Below are positions 9,068 through 18,192 of a stretch of 64,000 bases of DNA, one piece after another (within the stretch, counting starts at the first letter, position 1; every line of letters starts with the position of its first letter). The DNA comes from Steroidobacter gossypii (lineage in GTDB: Bacteria > Pseudomonadota > Gammaproteobacteria > Steroidobacterales > Steroidobacteraceae), in the NCBI RefSeq assembly GCF_016801985.1, contig NZ_JAEVLS010000006.1, forward strand, positions 62,001-126,000. The letters run 5' to 3'. A program made the translations under genes and the position numbers. The notes under the pieces were generated by a model, which saw nothing but the letters and a program-made list of their open reading frames with translations, was not told the DNA's origin and did not search any database.

Positions 9068-9589
9068 CCACAGGCCGGCGAGGCCGATGGCACCAACCAG
9101 CAGCAGAAAAATGCGGTCGGCCAGCACTTGAATCTCCATGTCTTGCAGTGCTTGCCACTGCAGGCCGAGCAGCAGGTGTTGCCACTGCAGGATGTGACGA
9201 AGCAGGATCGCTTCGAGCAGGCCTGCCAACGAAAAGCCCAGCAGGTAACCGGCCCAGGCGCCCTTTCTGGAAAGCTGGCGGCGCTGTTCGTCCCATTTTC
9301 GCTCGCCCCACAGCATCATCTTCGCCACGGGACGGCGCAGGAAAGGAACGTCCTGGGCAATCAGCAGCAGCCCGATCGGAAGGAATTCGATGCCGAGCAC
9401 CGGCAGGAACCACAGGAAGCTCGCCAGGATGAACAGAATGCCCAGCGGGATGCGAACCTTGCGGGACTTCGGATCGCGCAGCCAGTGAATGAGGCGACTC
9501 AAACGGTCGGGTGTCTGCTGCTCCAGACCGTCGAAGGCTTGCTCCAGCAGCTCTTCACCGCTGCCATCGGAATGAGGGCGGGTAGTCAT
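8702..9589 (-). CDS. DUF2243-like membrane protein
   Basis: 295 residues, about six to seven membrane helices. The N-terminal part (residues about 35-100) has IPLGILFILASFLWFLPVLG and a cytosolic AKMMLWGERKWDEQRR stretch. The C-terminal part (about 150-255) resembles DUF2243: ADRIFLLLVGAIGLAGLWSL, SLIGFGAWNVGEGFVFHWLL, GLHRIRMDADHPLGWDLLW and VPFTLGLLLSR. Function is unknown. The last ~40 residues, after the final helix, look disordered and lie opposite the GNAT domain of the convergent gene, so the natural end may once have been near 8840. Confidence 0.8.
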   Translation of the reverse strand: MTTRPHSDGSGEELLEQAFDGLEQQTPDRLSRLIHWLRDPKSRKVRIPLGILFILASFLWFLPVLGIEFLPIGLLLIAQDVPFLRRPVAKMMLWGERKWDEQRRQLSRKGAWAGYLLGFSLAGLLEAILLRHILQWQHLLLGLQWQALQDMEIQVLADRIFLLLVGAIGLAGLWSLWRGRRSPDLRAFRTLLSHSLIGFGAWNVGEGFVFHWLLGLHRIRMDADHPLGWDLLWFAIFGLVPFTLGLLLSRRPSSREGEAADKASRAVAFGAGHHDETQPFVEAPCAHVLFVDSNG

Positions 9590-9828
9590 CGCAGCGCTGC
9601 CGGCTCGTGGCCGGCGACAGATCGAGCGCGCATTGTAGGGTTTACCCGTTGGGCAAGGTCAACGATGGCATCCACCATGTGAGCACCATGATGCCGGAGG
9701 CTACGCTGAGTCAAACCGCAGCTGGAATCTTTCATGCTCGGGCTCGCAGCCGGTGTTCGCCGGTCACCAACAGCATCCATTCGCGCAACTTCCGCCGGAT
9801 GAAGGGGGTGGTCTAGGGTTCGGGCTCA

Positions 9829-11154
9829 ATGATCGCCGTCGCAACGTCACTGGCACCGGAGGAATTGTCTTCATGGCAGCGCCTGAAGAACATGCTCGGT
9901 GGCTCGGGCGGCAATCTGGTTGAATGGTTCGATTGGTTCTCGTACGCCGCCTTCTCGGTGTACTTCGCCTCGGTGTTCTTTCCCGAAGGGGACCAGACCA
10001 CCCAATTCCTGAAATCGGCGGTGGTGTTCGGCGTGGGCTTTATTGCTCGGCCGCTCGGGGCCTGGCTGATGGGCAGGTACTGCGATCGGGCAGGGCGCAA
10101 GGCCGGGCTGTTGCTGTCGATCGTCATGATGTGCTTCGGGTCGCTGATGATCGCATTGACCCCGGGCTATGCCGAGATCGGCATCTTCGCGCCGATCCTC
10201 CTGACCACTGCGCGGATCATTCAAGGACTCAGCCTGGGTGGCGAGTACGGCGCGTCCGCCACCTATATCAGCGAGATGGCGGGCGAATCACATCGCGGAT
10301 TGTGGTCCGGCGTTCTTTATATAACGCTCATTGGCGGGCAGCTGCTCGCATTGGGATTGCTGTCGCTGCTCCAGCTTCTGCTGAGCCCGGAAGCACTGCA
10401 GGCATGGGGCTGGCGAATCCCGTTCGTCGCAGGCGCGCTGTTGGCCATCGTGGTGTTGTGGATGCGGCGTGATATGGATGAAACCGCATCGTACCGAGCG
10501 GCCAGGATGGGGCAGGCCGAGCGCGGCTCGGCAATGACTCTGATCAGCACCTATCCCAGGGAAACTGCCTTCATCTTTCTGGTATCGGCGGCAGGAAGTT
10601 GCGCCTTTTACGTGTACACCACATACATGCAGAAGTTTCTGATCAACAGCGCGGCTGGCCCGATGGGTGAGGGGTTCAGCAAAGATCAGGCCTCGCAGAT
10701 CATGTTGTTTGTATTGGTAGCCTTCATGATCATGCAGCCGATCTCCGGCTGGCTGTCCGATGCGATCGGCCGACGTGCGATGCTGGTCGGCGCGTTCGGG
10801 CTCGGTGCGGCGGCGGCTTATCCCATCCACAAGTTGCTGTTGACGGCATCCACGCCGCTGGAAGCCGTGGCTCTGTGCACGATTCCGCTGATTATTCTCA
10901 GCGGGTACACCGCGGTGAGCGCGATCTTCAAGGCCGAGCTTTTCCCGGCGCATGTGCGCAGCCTGGGCGTGGGTTTGCCATACGCCGTGGCCTCGGCCTT
11001 CTTCAGCGGCAATGCCGAGAGCGGCGCGCTCTGGTTCAAGCACAGAGGCAACGAAAGCGGCTTCTATCTCGTGCTGTCCGCGTTGCTGGCCACAGCATTC
11101 GTGGCATCGGCGCTCATGAAAGATCCAAAACGGCACAGCCGGATTCTCAATTGA
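9829..11154 (+). CDS. MFS transporter, metabolite:H+ symporter (KgtP-like) family
   Basis: 441 residues, 12 membrane helices. The N-terminal GNLVEWFDWFSYAAFSVYFA is the hallmark of the MHS subgroup that contains the alpha-ketoglutarate permease KgtP, ShiA and ProP. The inter-helix 2-3 motif is MGRYCDRAGRKAGL, and GLSLGGEYGASATYISEM is the conserved helix-4 region. Likely function is proton-coupled uptake of a carboxylate or zwitterion across the inner membrane. It ends 16 bases before a secreted Ntn-type acylase gene, so it may import a product released by that enzyme. The ATG at 9829 lacks a clear ribosome site. Confidence 0.93.
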   Translation: MIAVATSLAPEELSSWQRLKNMLGGSGGNLVEWFDWFSYAAFSVYFASVFFPEGDQTTQFLKSAVVFGVGFIARPLGAWLMGRYCDRAGRKAGLLLSIVMMCFGSLMIALTPGYAEIGIFAPILLTTARIIQGLSLGGEYGASATYISEMAGESHRGLWSGVLYITLIGGQLLALGLLSLLQLLLSPEALQAWGWRIPFVAGALLAIVVLWMRRDMDETASYRAARMGQAERGSAMTLISTYPRETAFIFLVSAAGSCAFYVYTTYMQKFLINSAAGPMGEGFSKDQASQIMLFVLVAFMIMQPISGWLSDAIGRRAMLVGAFGLGAAAAYPIHKLLLTASTPLEAVALCTIPLIILSGYTAVSAIFKAELFPAHVRSLGVGLPYAVASAFFSGNAESGALWFKHRGNESGFYLVLSALLATAFVASALMKDPKRHSRILN

Positions 11155-11170
11155 GTAGGGGCGAAGAACC

Positions 11171-13558
11171 ATGTTGCGGACCTCGGTACTGCTCATCTTT
11201 ACCGGAAGCGCGTTACTGCAAGCGATCCCAGCTATGTCAAGCTCGACAGCGGTGCGCCAGGAGAATCGCTCCGTTGCTGGGCTACAGTCGCCCGTTGAGG
11301 TGCTCATAGATTTCTGGGGCGTGCCGCACATCTATGCGAGCTCGCGACGAGACATGTTCTTCACGCAAGGATACATAGCCGCTCGCGACCGGCTGTGGCA
11401 AATCGATTTCCTGCGCAAACATCGCCTGGGAAAGTTGGCCAAGGATTTCGGCCCTGCCATGGTCGAGCGCGATCGGGCAGCGCGTCTGTTCGCCTATCAC
11501 GGAGACTTGGAGCGCGAATGGGCGAGTTATGGGCCCGAGGCCCGGAGCGATGCCAAGGCATTTGTCGCGGGCATCAACGCCTACGTTGCAGAAGTACGCG
11601 CTGGCAAACAGCCGTTACCCGAAGAGTTCAAGCTGGTCGGTACGCAGCCAGACACGTGGGAGCCTGTCGACATCGTGAGAGTTCGCTCTCACGCCCTCAC
11701 GCGCAATGTCGGCTCCGAATTGAAGCGTGCACAGGTTGCGTGCGCGGCCGGGCTGGCCGCAGACAAGCTGCGCGCGCCGCTGTCGGCGTCGTCGTCGACC
11801 AAGGTTCCCGCTGGACTCGATCCCTGTTCGATTCCCGCCGATGCGCTGCGCGACTACAGGACTGCGCTGAACGAGGTGACGCTGAGCCCTGATGGCAAGG
11901 TCGCGGCCTTGGACAGCGATTTCAACTTCTTTGCGGAGACCGGCGACTTCAACCGCAATGGTTCGAACAATTGGGCCATCGCTCCATCGAAGACAGCGAC
12001 CGGGCGCCCGATCCTCGCGAACGATCCACACCGGCAATATACCGTCCCCGCCCTGCGGTACATCTCGCACATCAATGCGCCGGGCTACTCCGCGATAGGA
12101 GCGAACGAACCTTTCATTCCGGGCATCGCTTCCGGTCACAACGGAAAGATCGCCTTCGGTTACACCATCTTCGCCATCGATCAGGAAGACCTCTACGTTT
12201 ACCAGACCCATCCCGCCCATCCCAACCAATACCGTTACAAGGATCGATGGGAGGACATGCGAATCGTTACTGAGACAGTTGAAGTGAAGGGGGAGGCGCC
12301 GCGACAGGTGCAGTTGAAGTTCACTCGCCATGGACCGGTGACGTACACGGATCCAAACAACCATCGCGCCTATGCGGTGCGCAGTGTGTGGTCGGAGCCG
12401 GGCACCTCCGCCTATCTGGCGTCCAGGATCTATAACACCGGCGCCAACTGGAAGGATTTCGGCGAGGCACTGTCACGCTGGGCAACCCCGACGTTGAACT
12501 TCGTCTACGCGGACACCGACGGCAACATCGGCTGGCAGGTCGCAGGGCTTGCTCCAGTGCGTCCGAATTGGGATGGACTGATGCCGGTTCCAGGCGATGG
12601 GCGTTACGAATGGAGTGGCTTCCAGCCGCTGGATAAACTGCCCAGCCAGCTCAACCCGGCCAACGGCTTCGTAGCGACGGCGAACGAGATGAACATGCCC
12701 GCGGATTATCCGAATGCGCAACGCAAGCTGGGTTTTGAGTTTGCCGATGGCTCGCGTGCCAACCGCATCCAGTCGGTATTGGCGGCCAAGGCCAAGCTCA
12801 CTCTGCAGGATTCCATGGCTCTGCAGATGGATGATCACAACTACCTGGCCGAACGGCTGACCGGACTGCTGGCAGGCGTATCCCCGACTGACTCGAGCCT
12901 CAAGGCTGCTGTGACTTTGCTTCGAGAATGGGACAAGAACGATTCGCGCGATAGTGCCGGCGCCGCGCTCTACCAAGTCTGGACGTCGCGCCATCTGGGA
13001 CGCACCGTGGTCGAGGCCGTTGCACCCAAGGCCAGCGCCATCATCGGTTCGGGTAACTTAGGAGGGATCGTCGACTATTTGGAAACATCGAGAGACAAGG
13101 CACAACGCGAGCGCCTGCTACTGTCCTCGCTAAGCGATGCACTGAAGGATGTCGAACGTTTGCTGGGGCCTGACATGCGTCAGTGGGCGTGGGGCAAGAT
13201 CCATCGCGCCGCCTTTCAACATCCGTTCGCAGCCATGGGCCATGCCGCGTCCCGCGAGCAATTCAGCATCGGCTCGCTGGCCTTGGGCGGTTCGGGGCAG
13301 AGCCCGCACGCGGCGTCGTATGATTCGCGCACGTTCAACGTCACGTCCGGCGCTTCCTGGCGAATGGTGTTGGACGTGGGCGAATGGGACAATAGCCGCG
13401 CAATCAATACGCCCGGGCAATCCGGCGATCCCCATAGTCCTCACTATCGCGACCTGTTCCCACTGTGGGCGGAAGGGCAGTACATCCCACTGCTGTTCTC
13501 GCGAGCGGCGGTCGAGTCGGCGACCAATCTGCGGATGAGCCTGTCGCCGGAGTCGTGA
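11171..13558 (+). CDS. Penicillin/acyl-homoserine-lactone acylase family Ntn hydrolase
   Basis: 795 residues. A signal peptide (LLIFTGSALLQAIPAMS) is followed by the alpha-chain region (WGVPHIYASSRRDMFFTQGY, AARDRLWQIDFLRKHRLG). The autocatalytic cleavage site precedes Ser265 in NRNGSNNWAI, the N-terminal nucleophile of the beta chain. Further family motifs are ILANDPHRQY, GIASGHNGKIAFGYT, FVYADTDGNIGWQVAG and, near the end, GASWRMVLDVGEWDNS with NTPGQSGDPHSPHY. These periplasmic enzymes split amide bonds of penicillins, acyl-homoserine lactones or acyl-amino acids. The substrate cannot be assigned. It shares a likely transcript with the upstream MHS transporter. Confidence 0.94.
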   Translation: MLRTSVLLIFTGSALLQAIPAMSSSTAVRQENRSVAGLQSPVEVLIDFWGVPHIYASSRRDMFFTQGYIAARDRLWQIDFLRKHRLGKLAKDFGPAMVERDRAARLFAYHGDLEREWASYGPEARSDAKAFVAGINAYVAEVRAGKQPLPEEFKLVGTQPDTWEPVDIVRVRSHALTRNVGSELKRAQVACAAGLAADKLRAPLSASSSTKVPAGLDPCSIPADALRDYRTALNEVTLSPDGKVAALDSDFNFFAETGDFNRNGSNNWAIAPSKTATGRPILANDPHRQYTVPALRYISHINAPGYSAIGANEPFIPGIASGHNGKIAFGYTIFAIDQEDLYVYQTHPAHPNQYRYKDRWEDMRIVTETVEVKGEAPRQVQLKFTRHGPVTYTDPNNHRAYAVRSVWSEPGTSAYLASRIYNTGANWKDFGEALSRWATPTLNFVYADTDGNIGWQVAGLAPVRPNWDGLMPVPGDGRYEWSGFQPLDKLPSQLNPANGFVATANEMNMPADYPNAQRKLGFEFADGSRANRIQSVLAAKAKLTLQDSMALQMDDHNYLAERLTGLLAGVSPTDSSLKAAVTLLREWDKNDSRDSAGAALYQVWTSRHLGRTVVEAVAPKASAIIGSGNLGGIVDYLETSRDKAQRERLLLSSLSDALKDVERLLGPDMRQWAWGKIHRAAFQHPFAAMGHAASREQFSIGSLALGGSGQSPHAASYDSRTFNVTSGASWRMVLDVGEWDNSRAINTPGQSGDPHSPHYRDLFPLWAEGQYIPLLFSRAAVESATNLRMSLSPES

Positions 13559-13665
13559 TTCGGGCCTGATTGTAGCCGCTAGAAGGTAGGCGATAATGTC
13601 AAGTAAGCGCAGGCACCCAGCACTGCCTACGTTTGTTCGTCGCGGACCGACAACTTACTCCACTT

Positions 13666-13677
13666 GCAAGCGCTTGC
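13666..13677. promoter_or_regulatory. Perfect 12-bp palindrome, LacI/GalR-type operator candidate
   Basis: GCAAGCGCTTGC is a perfect palindrome with the central CG that LacI/GalR-family dimers commonly recognise. It sits about 105 bases upstream of the M28 peptidase start, in the 223-base gap after the acylase gene. No LacI-family gene is present in the window, so the link is only by motif type. Confidence 0.35.
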
Positions 13678-13781
13678 GCGCCGATTGCGCATTTACATGC
13701 AGTTGGCCGTTAGTGCGCGAGCGTGGCTTGCGCGTATGCAAAACTAGGGAGCTCTAATCCACACGAAAAGGAATCGATGAC

Positions 13782-15422
13782 GTGCGTCACCGCGCCGGGC
13801 TTCATGCAGTTCTCGCAATCACATTCGGGTTAGGCGCGCAGACAGTACTGGCCGAAGCCATGGCGGTCTCCGGCGCGGCGATCAAAGCGCACACGGCCTT
13901 TCTTGCTGATGATCTGCTGGAAGGTAGAGAAGCGGGAACGCGAGGCTATGACATCGCGGCGGCGTATGTGGCCACGCAGTTTGCGCTACACGGGCTGAAG
14001 CCTGCGGGCGCGAACTCGGATTTCTATCAGAAGGTGCCGCTGCGTCGCCGTTCGCTGCAGCCCGACGGCGTGCGCTTCGAGATGCGAACGAAGAGTGGTT
14101 CGCAGCTTTATCAGAACGGGAAAGACATCGCGGTAGATGCCAGCGCCTATACGCTCGACGAAGTGGTCGAAGCGGACGTGGTTTTCGCGGGCTGGGGCAT
14201 CAGAGCTCCGGGGCTACGGCACGACGATTTCGCGGGACTGAACGTGAAGGGCAAAGCCGTCGTGATTCTGGAGGGCGCGCCCGCCAACTTTCCCGGTGCG
14301 CTGCGCGCGCACTATAGCTGGATTCAGCAAAAGGAACGCATGGCGGCCGAAGCCGGCGCAGTCGCTCTGTTGACGCTCAAAACGCCGGAGCGTGAGCGGT
14401 TCTCGCCGTGGGAGCGAGCACGACAGGCTCGACCTTTGCCTGCGTTCGGATGGACCGATCCGGCGCAGCGTGAGAACACGTCGCTGATCAAGGCGACCAT
14501 CACTCTGGGGCCAGAGGTGGCGCGCTCGTTGTTTGCTCAAGGAGGTCGCAACCTCGATGAGATCTATGAGCAGTCGATTTCGTCCTCTCCGCGCGGCTTC
14601 GATCTACCGGCATCGATACGATTAGCTCGAAGATCGGTCCACGAAGACACATCGAGCTCGAATGTCATTGGCGTGCTGCCCGGTACGGATGCCAGACTCA
14701 AAGACGAATATATAGTGGTCGTCTCGCATCTGGACACTTGGGTCGGACCCAAAACGGGGCCGGATACTATCTACAACGGCGCCGTGGACAACGCAGGCGG
14801 CATCGCGGCGATGTTGGAGGTCGCGCGAGTGTTGAAGGCCGGCGGCGGAGCGAAACGTTCGGTGCTGTTCCTCGCCACCGCGGCGGAGGAGAAAGGGCTG
14901 CTCGGCTCCGACTATTTCGTCGCCCGTCCTCTAGTTCCACTCGACAGAATCGTCGGCGTCGTCAGTGTGGATGGTCTCATGGCGTTCCACGACTTCGCAG
15001 GTATCGTCGCGTTAGGCGCCGAGCATTCCACGCTGGGTGAGGTATCTCTCGCGGCCGCTCGATCCATCGGCGCGATCCACGAGCCTGATCCAATTCCCGG
15101 TCGCGGCAATCTGGCGCTGAGCGATCAGTATCCGTTTCTACGTGTCGGTATTCCGGTGCTGTTCCCGAATCCGGCCCGGGGAAGTAGCAGGGGCGGCGGC
15201 GAAGATGTAGCGGCGTGGGACGAGTACGAGTCTCATCACTACCACCAGCCCTCTGACGATATGACGCTGCCATTACGCTGGGACGTGGCGCAGCGATGGG
15301 GGCAATATATATACGCGGTCGTCGCAGGCGCGGCGAATGGGTCGCGTCGGCCTTTGTGGTACGAGGGGGACGAACTTGCGGCCGTGTTCGCTCCGACGGC
15401 CGATCGCGCCAGGCGCCCATAG
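13782..15422 (+). CDS. Secreted M28-family zinc metallopeptidase with PA domain
   Basis: 546 residues. Signal peptide (GLHAVLAITFGLGAQTVLA), then LADDLLEGREAGTRGYDIAA, a typical M28 start. A protease-associated insert occupies roughly residues 130-240 (ADVVFAGWGIRAPG, GLNVKGKAVVILEG). The co-catalytic zinc site follows: His316 and Asp318 (SHLDTW), bridging Asp336 (GAVDNAGG), Glu369/Glu370 (TAAEEKGLLGS), the Asp in VVSVDGL and the late His in ESHHYHQPSDD. M28 members are aminopeptidases or carboxypeptidases acting in periplasm or outside. GTG 13782 is chosen for AAAAGGA nine bases upstream. The secreted propeller gene follows after 49 bases. Confidence 0.92.
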   Translation: MRHRAGLHAVLAITFGLGAQTVLAEAMAVSGAAIKAHTAFLADDLLEGREAGTRGYDIAAAYVATQFALHGLKPAGANSDFYQKVPLRRRSLQPDGVRFEMRTKSGSQLYQNGKDIAVDASAYTLDEVVEADVVFAGWGIRAPGLRHDDFAGLNVKGKAVVILEGAPANFPGALRAHYSWIQQKERMAAEAGAVALLTLKTPERERFSPWERARQARPLPAFGWTDPAQRENTSLIKATITLGPEVARSLFAQGGRNLDEIYEQSISSSPRGFDLPASIRLARRSVHEDTSSSNVIGVLPGTDARLKDEYIVVVSHLDTWVGPKTGPDTIYNGAVDNAGGIAAMLEVARVLKAGGGAKRSVLFLATAAEEKGLLGSDYFVARPLVPLDRIVGVVSVDGLMAFHDFAGIVALGAEHSTLGEVSLAAARSIGAIHEPDPIPGRGNLALSDQYPFLRVGIPVLFPNPARGSSRGGGEDVAAWDEYESHHYHQPSDDMTLPLRWDVAQRWGQYIYAVVAGAANGSRRPLWYEGDELAAVFAPTADRARRP

Positions 15423-15471
15423 TTTTGGGTGCGCAAAGTAGGCGAGCGGGCTCATCTCGGAGGAGCGAAAC

Positions 15472-16545
15472 ATGAAGGCCTTGTCGAGCACTGCGTCCGC
15501 GTTGGTATGGATGATTTCGCTCACCGGCGCGGCGTTGCCCAGCAACGCCGCCGACGTCTCCGACTGTCCATCGGACGAGCGCGCTGCATATATTTGCAAT
15601 GTACGGAACGCGGAAGATCTGGTGGCCGTCCGTGACACCGCGTGGGTGATTGCCGGCCGAGTGACTGATCCACCGACCCAGGGCGGCTTCTATCTCATCG
15701 ACGCTCGCAGCGGCGCCGCCAGTCCCATGGCACCTGATTTCAGGGGAGCGACGGCGCCGATCTACTCCGAATGCCCCGGCGCGCCCGGCAAAGATGAGTT
15801 CGCGGCCCACGGCATTGCCATTCGCTACGGGACGGGATCGAAGCATGAACTGTATGCCGTGAATCACAACGGTCGGGAATCGGTCGAGATCTTCGATCTG
15901 GATGTGAGCGGGGAGCGGCCTGAGCTGATCTGGAAAGGCTGCGTCGTCGTGCCGCGCGCCGTCATGCCGAATTCCGTGGCGCCTGTGTCCGGCGGCGGAT
16001 TCATGGTCACCAGCTTTGGAATCCGAACTGACCCTGAGACCTATCAAAAGGCGCTGGCCGGCGGCATCAGTGGATTCGTCGCGAAGTGGGCGCCCGGGCA
16101 AGGCTGGTCGGAAGTTCCCGGTACGCAGTTCTCCGCCAACAATGGCGTCGCCCTCTCGGAGGATGGCAAGCGATTGTTTGTAACGGGCTGGGGCGACCGC
16201 AAGCTCCACGTGGTCTCGCTCGGCGAGATGCCATACACTCACCAGGCTGTGGAGCTGGGCGCAGTCCATCCCGATAACATTCGCGCCACCGACGACGGCA
16301 GGCTGCTGATCGCGGGCCAGGCGGCAATGCCGGCAGACATCTTTGCCTGCACGAAGCTCCCGACTTGCGAAGTGGGTTTCAAAGTCATCGCAGTCGACCC
16401 CCGTTCTCTGTCGGTCGAGCCGTTGCTCGATGAGCCCGGCAGCCGCTCGTTCGGCGGCGCCTCCGCCGCAATCTTGGTCGGCAATGAGATTTGGGTGGGC
16501 ACGTTCAACGGCTCACGGATCGCTCGTTACCCGCTGCGGAAGTGA
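15472..16545 (+). CDS. Secreted SMP-30/gluconolactonase-like beta-propeller protein
   Basis: 357 residues with a signal peptide (SALVWMISLTGAALPSNAA). The rest reads as a six-bladed beta-propeller: GIAIRYGTGSKHELYAVNHN, SVEIFDLDVSGERPELIWKG, VMPNSVAPVSGGGFMVTSFG, ANNGVALSEDGKRLFVTGWG, HPDNIRATDDGRLLIAGQ and a final NEIWVGTFNGSRIARYPL. Related proteins include lactonases and strictosidine-synthase-like hydrolases, but the metal-binding residues cannot be confirmed by eye, so activity is open. Cys pairs near residues 32 and 42 suggest a disulphide. GGAGGAGCG before ATG 15472 is a strong ribosome site. Confidence 0.8.
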   Translation: MKALSSTASALVWMISLTGAALPSNAADVSDCPSDERAAYICNVRNAEDLVAVRDTAWVIAGRVTDPPTQGGFYLIDARSGAASPMAPDFRGATAPIYSECPGAPGKDEFAAHGIAIRYGTGSKHELYAVNHNGRESVEIFDLDVSGERPELIWKGCVVVPRAVMPNSVAPVSGGGFMVTSFGIRTDPETYQKALAGGISGFVAKWAPGQGWSEVPGTQFSANNGVALSEDGKRLFVTGWGDRKLHVVSLGEMPYTHQAVELGAVHPDNIRATDDGRLLIAGQAAMPADIFACTKLPTCEVGFKVIAVDPRSLSVEPLLDEPGSRSFGGASAAILVGNEIWVGTFNGSRIARYPLRK

Positions 16546-16697
16546 CGGTGGCGTGACACGATCAGCGTGGTGCAACTGTCGATGAATCAGAATGAGGACT
16601 TGATCGCTTCAATCTCGCAACATCATGGGTAACCTCCGAGCGGTAGTCGACCTTATCAAGACAAGTCGAATCGTCGAGCAGCGCTTGGAGGCAAGGA

Positions 16698-17255
16698 ATG
16701 TCGAGATATGTCATCCCCCACATGCAACAGGACGGCAAAAACTGCTGGTGGTGGGCGATAAAAATGATCAAGCATTATCATCGGCGGCTGGGGGAGAACG
16801 ATTCGATCGACATTCTGCTCAAGCGATTGAAGCTTATTTTCAAGTCGCCAGCAGGGGGCTTGTCTCCCGACGAGCTAACCAAGCTGAAAAATTACAAGTT
16901 TGCTCCCGTGCCGCTCACCATGTTCGGTCCGGAAAAATGCTCTGCTGCGGATCTCGCGACCACGTTGGAGCGATTGGGCCCTCTGTTCTGCGGAGTGTTC
17001 ACCACGCAATTCTCCTGGAAGTCCAATCACGCATTGGTCATTTCTGGCGCGGAGTACGACGAAGCGAAGCAGGAAGGAATATTCTGGTTCAACGATCCGG
17101 CGAGTGAAACCGGGCCCAATCAGTGGCCGCTGGACTTTCTTCTGATGCTTACAAAGTTTATCGATCTCGACACTGGAAAGCCCATTACGCCAACGGTCAC
17201 TCCACTTTGGTACTACGCGGGGGCGAGGTTGGGCATTCATCAGGGTGAAGGTTGA
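16698..17255 (+). CDS. Papain-like cysteine peptidase domain protein
   Basis: 185 residues with no signal peptide. The N-terminal MQQDGKNCWWWAIKMI places Gln11 and Cys16 as the oxyanion Gln and nucleophile of a papain-like fold; His111 in SNHALVISG and Asn132/Asp133 in FWFNDPASE complete the triad. This is the bacterial papain-like (C39/C70-related) module often found in polymorphic toxins and secreted effectors, though single-domain cytosolic versions exist. GGAGG lies six bases upstream of the ATG. It opens a patch of small unrecognised genes (to about 18830), one of which resembles Rap1a-type immunity proteins. Confidence 0.75.
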   Translation: MSRYVIPHMQQDGKNCWWWAIKMIKHYHRRLGENDSIDILLKRLKLIFKSPAGGLSPDELTKLKNYKFAPVPLTMFGPEKCSAADLATTLERLGPLFCGVFTTQFSWKSNHALVISGAEYDEAKQEGIFWFNDPASETGPNQWPLDFLLMLTKFIDLDTGKPITPTVTPLWYYAGARLGIHQGEG

Positions 17256-17350
17256 AAGAGCGTTCCGGGGCTGCATTGGCGTGATCTAACGTCCAGCTGG
17301 GTTCGTGCGCTGCGCGGACCCGTGCGGCTGATGGGATGGGGCTAGCCGAC

Positions 17351-17701
17351 ATGACTGACATCACGTTCCTGTTCCAGTCTCTCGATGCGTTGATCGCAAA
17401 GTATCGTCTGCTTTCCTTCGCAGATTGGAAGGAGCGGTTCGATTCCGGCGAGCAGCTGCACGACTACGCTGAATGCAATGAAGCATCAGAGCGATGGTGG
17501 CAAGCACACACTGACGTGCTTGAGATCGAAAACGATGAGGACGGAAGACAGTACGCACTTGTGGCAGTAACCATCTATCCTTCTGGCGTGCACTCGTCCC
17601 CTCCTGCGCCATCCACAAGATTGAAGGTATATGAAGATGGGACGGTCATGGGCGCATGGGCCGACGGCAGCAGGTTCTCTTGGCTGCAACATGTCGGCTG
17701 A
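17351..17701 (+). CDS. Hypothetical protein
   Basis: About 116 residues, acidic, soluble and without signal peptide. Readable features are ADWKERFDSGEQLHDYAECN, an alpha-helical Trp-rich stretch, and a beta-hairpin-like end (RLKVYEDGTVMGAWADGSRF). No family recognised. Starts at 17336 and 17351 are both possible; 17351 gives a cleaner N-terminus and has GGGG upstream. It sits between the papain-like peptidase and the Rap1a-like gene, so it may belong to the same accessory cassette. Confidence 0.55.
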   Translation: MTDITFLFQSLDALIAKYRLLSFADWKERFDSGEQLHDYAECNEASERWWQAHTDVLEIENDEDGRQYALVAVTIYPSGVHSSPPAPSTRLKVYEDGTVMGAWADGSRFSWLQHVG

Positions 17702-17838
17702 CAAGCATGACTTCCGAGCGCGTATACACCAGGTCGAAAGATTCAAGGCGTGGGAGGACCAACCTCAGCCGGCGATGGCAGATCCATCGCTAGCGGCGGG
17801 CTGCGCATGTCAAAGTTTTCTAATGGTTGGAGATAGTT

Positions 17839-18192
17839 GTGAAAGATGGAATGTTAGCGATCATGCTGACTATCGCAATAACGCCGCTCGGACAGGCAGC
17901 CGAAGAGGAACCAAGGCATATAGCGGCGGGCATCGGAGTGCTCGGTTGCAAGGACTGGAAGGAAGGGCGGTCCTTGAAAACCTCCGACATTGACAACGTA
18001 TTCGCGTCTTGGATTCAGGGGTATATGAGCGCGATTAACATAGAGAAAGTCGCCGCAGGCGAACCCACTGTTGCCATACCGAAGGTGCCGGACTTGTTAG
18101 CGCATGTAGATGCGGTATGCAAAGTCGAATCATCGAAGACAATCTTCGTGGTCGTTAGGGACTACTATGCTGAGCTCAGAGGCATGAGGTGA
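17839..18192 (+). CDS. Small exported protein, Rap1a/Tai immunity-like
   Basis: 117 residues from GTG 17839, chosen for GGAGA five bases upstream. It has a short signal peptide (MLAIMLTIAITPLGQAA). The mature part carries one Cys near the start (GVLGCKDW), a central FASWIQGYMSAINIE helix and a second Cys (HVDAVCKVES) before a C-terminal helix. This small helical, two-Cys pattern with an xFxxWIQGYxSxxN core resembles the Rap1a/Tai family of periplasmic immunity proteins against type VI amidases. The match is by pattern only. Its stop overlaps the start of the next gene (GTGA). Confidence 0.6.
   Translation: MKDGMLAIMLTIAITPLGQAAEEEPRHIAAGIGVLGCKDWKEGRSLKTSDIDNVFASWIQGYMSAINIEKVAAGEPTVAIPKVPDLLAHVDAVCKVESSKTIFVVVRDYYAELRGMR

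Noticed and set aside
9809-9820. TGGTCTAGGGTT upstream of the MHS transporter as a fourth GntR site
   Set aside because: Only the left half-site matches; the CCA arm is missing, so I count it as chance.
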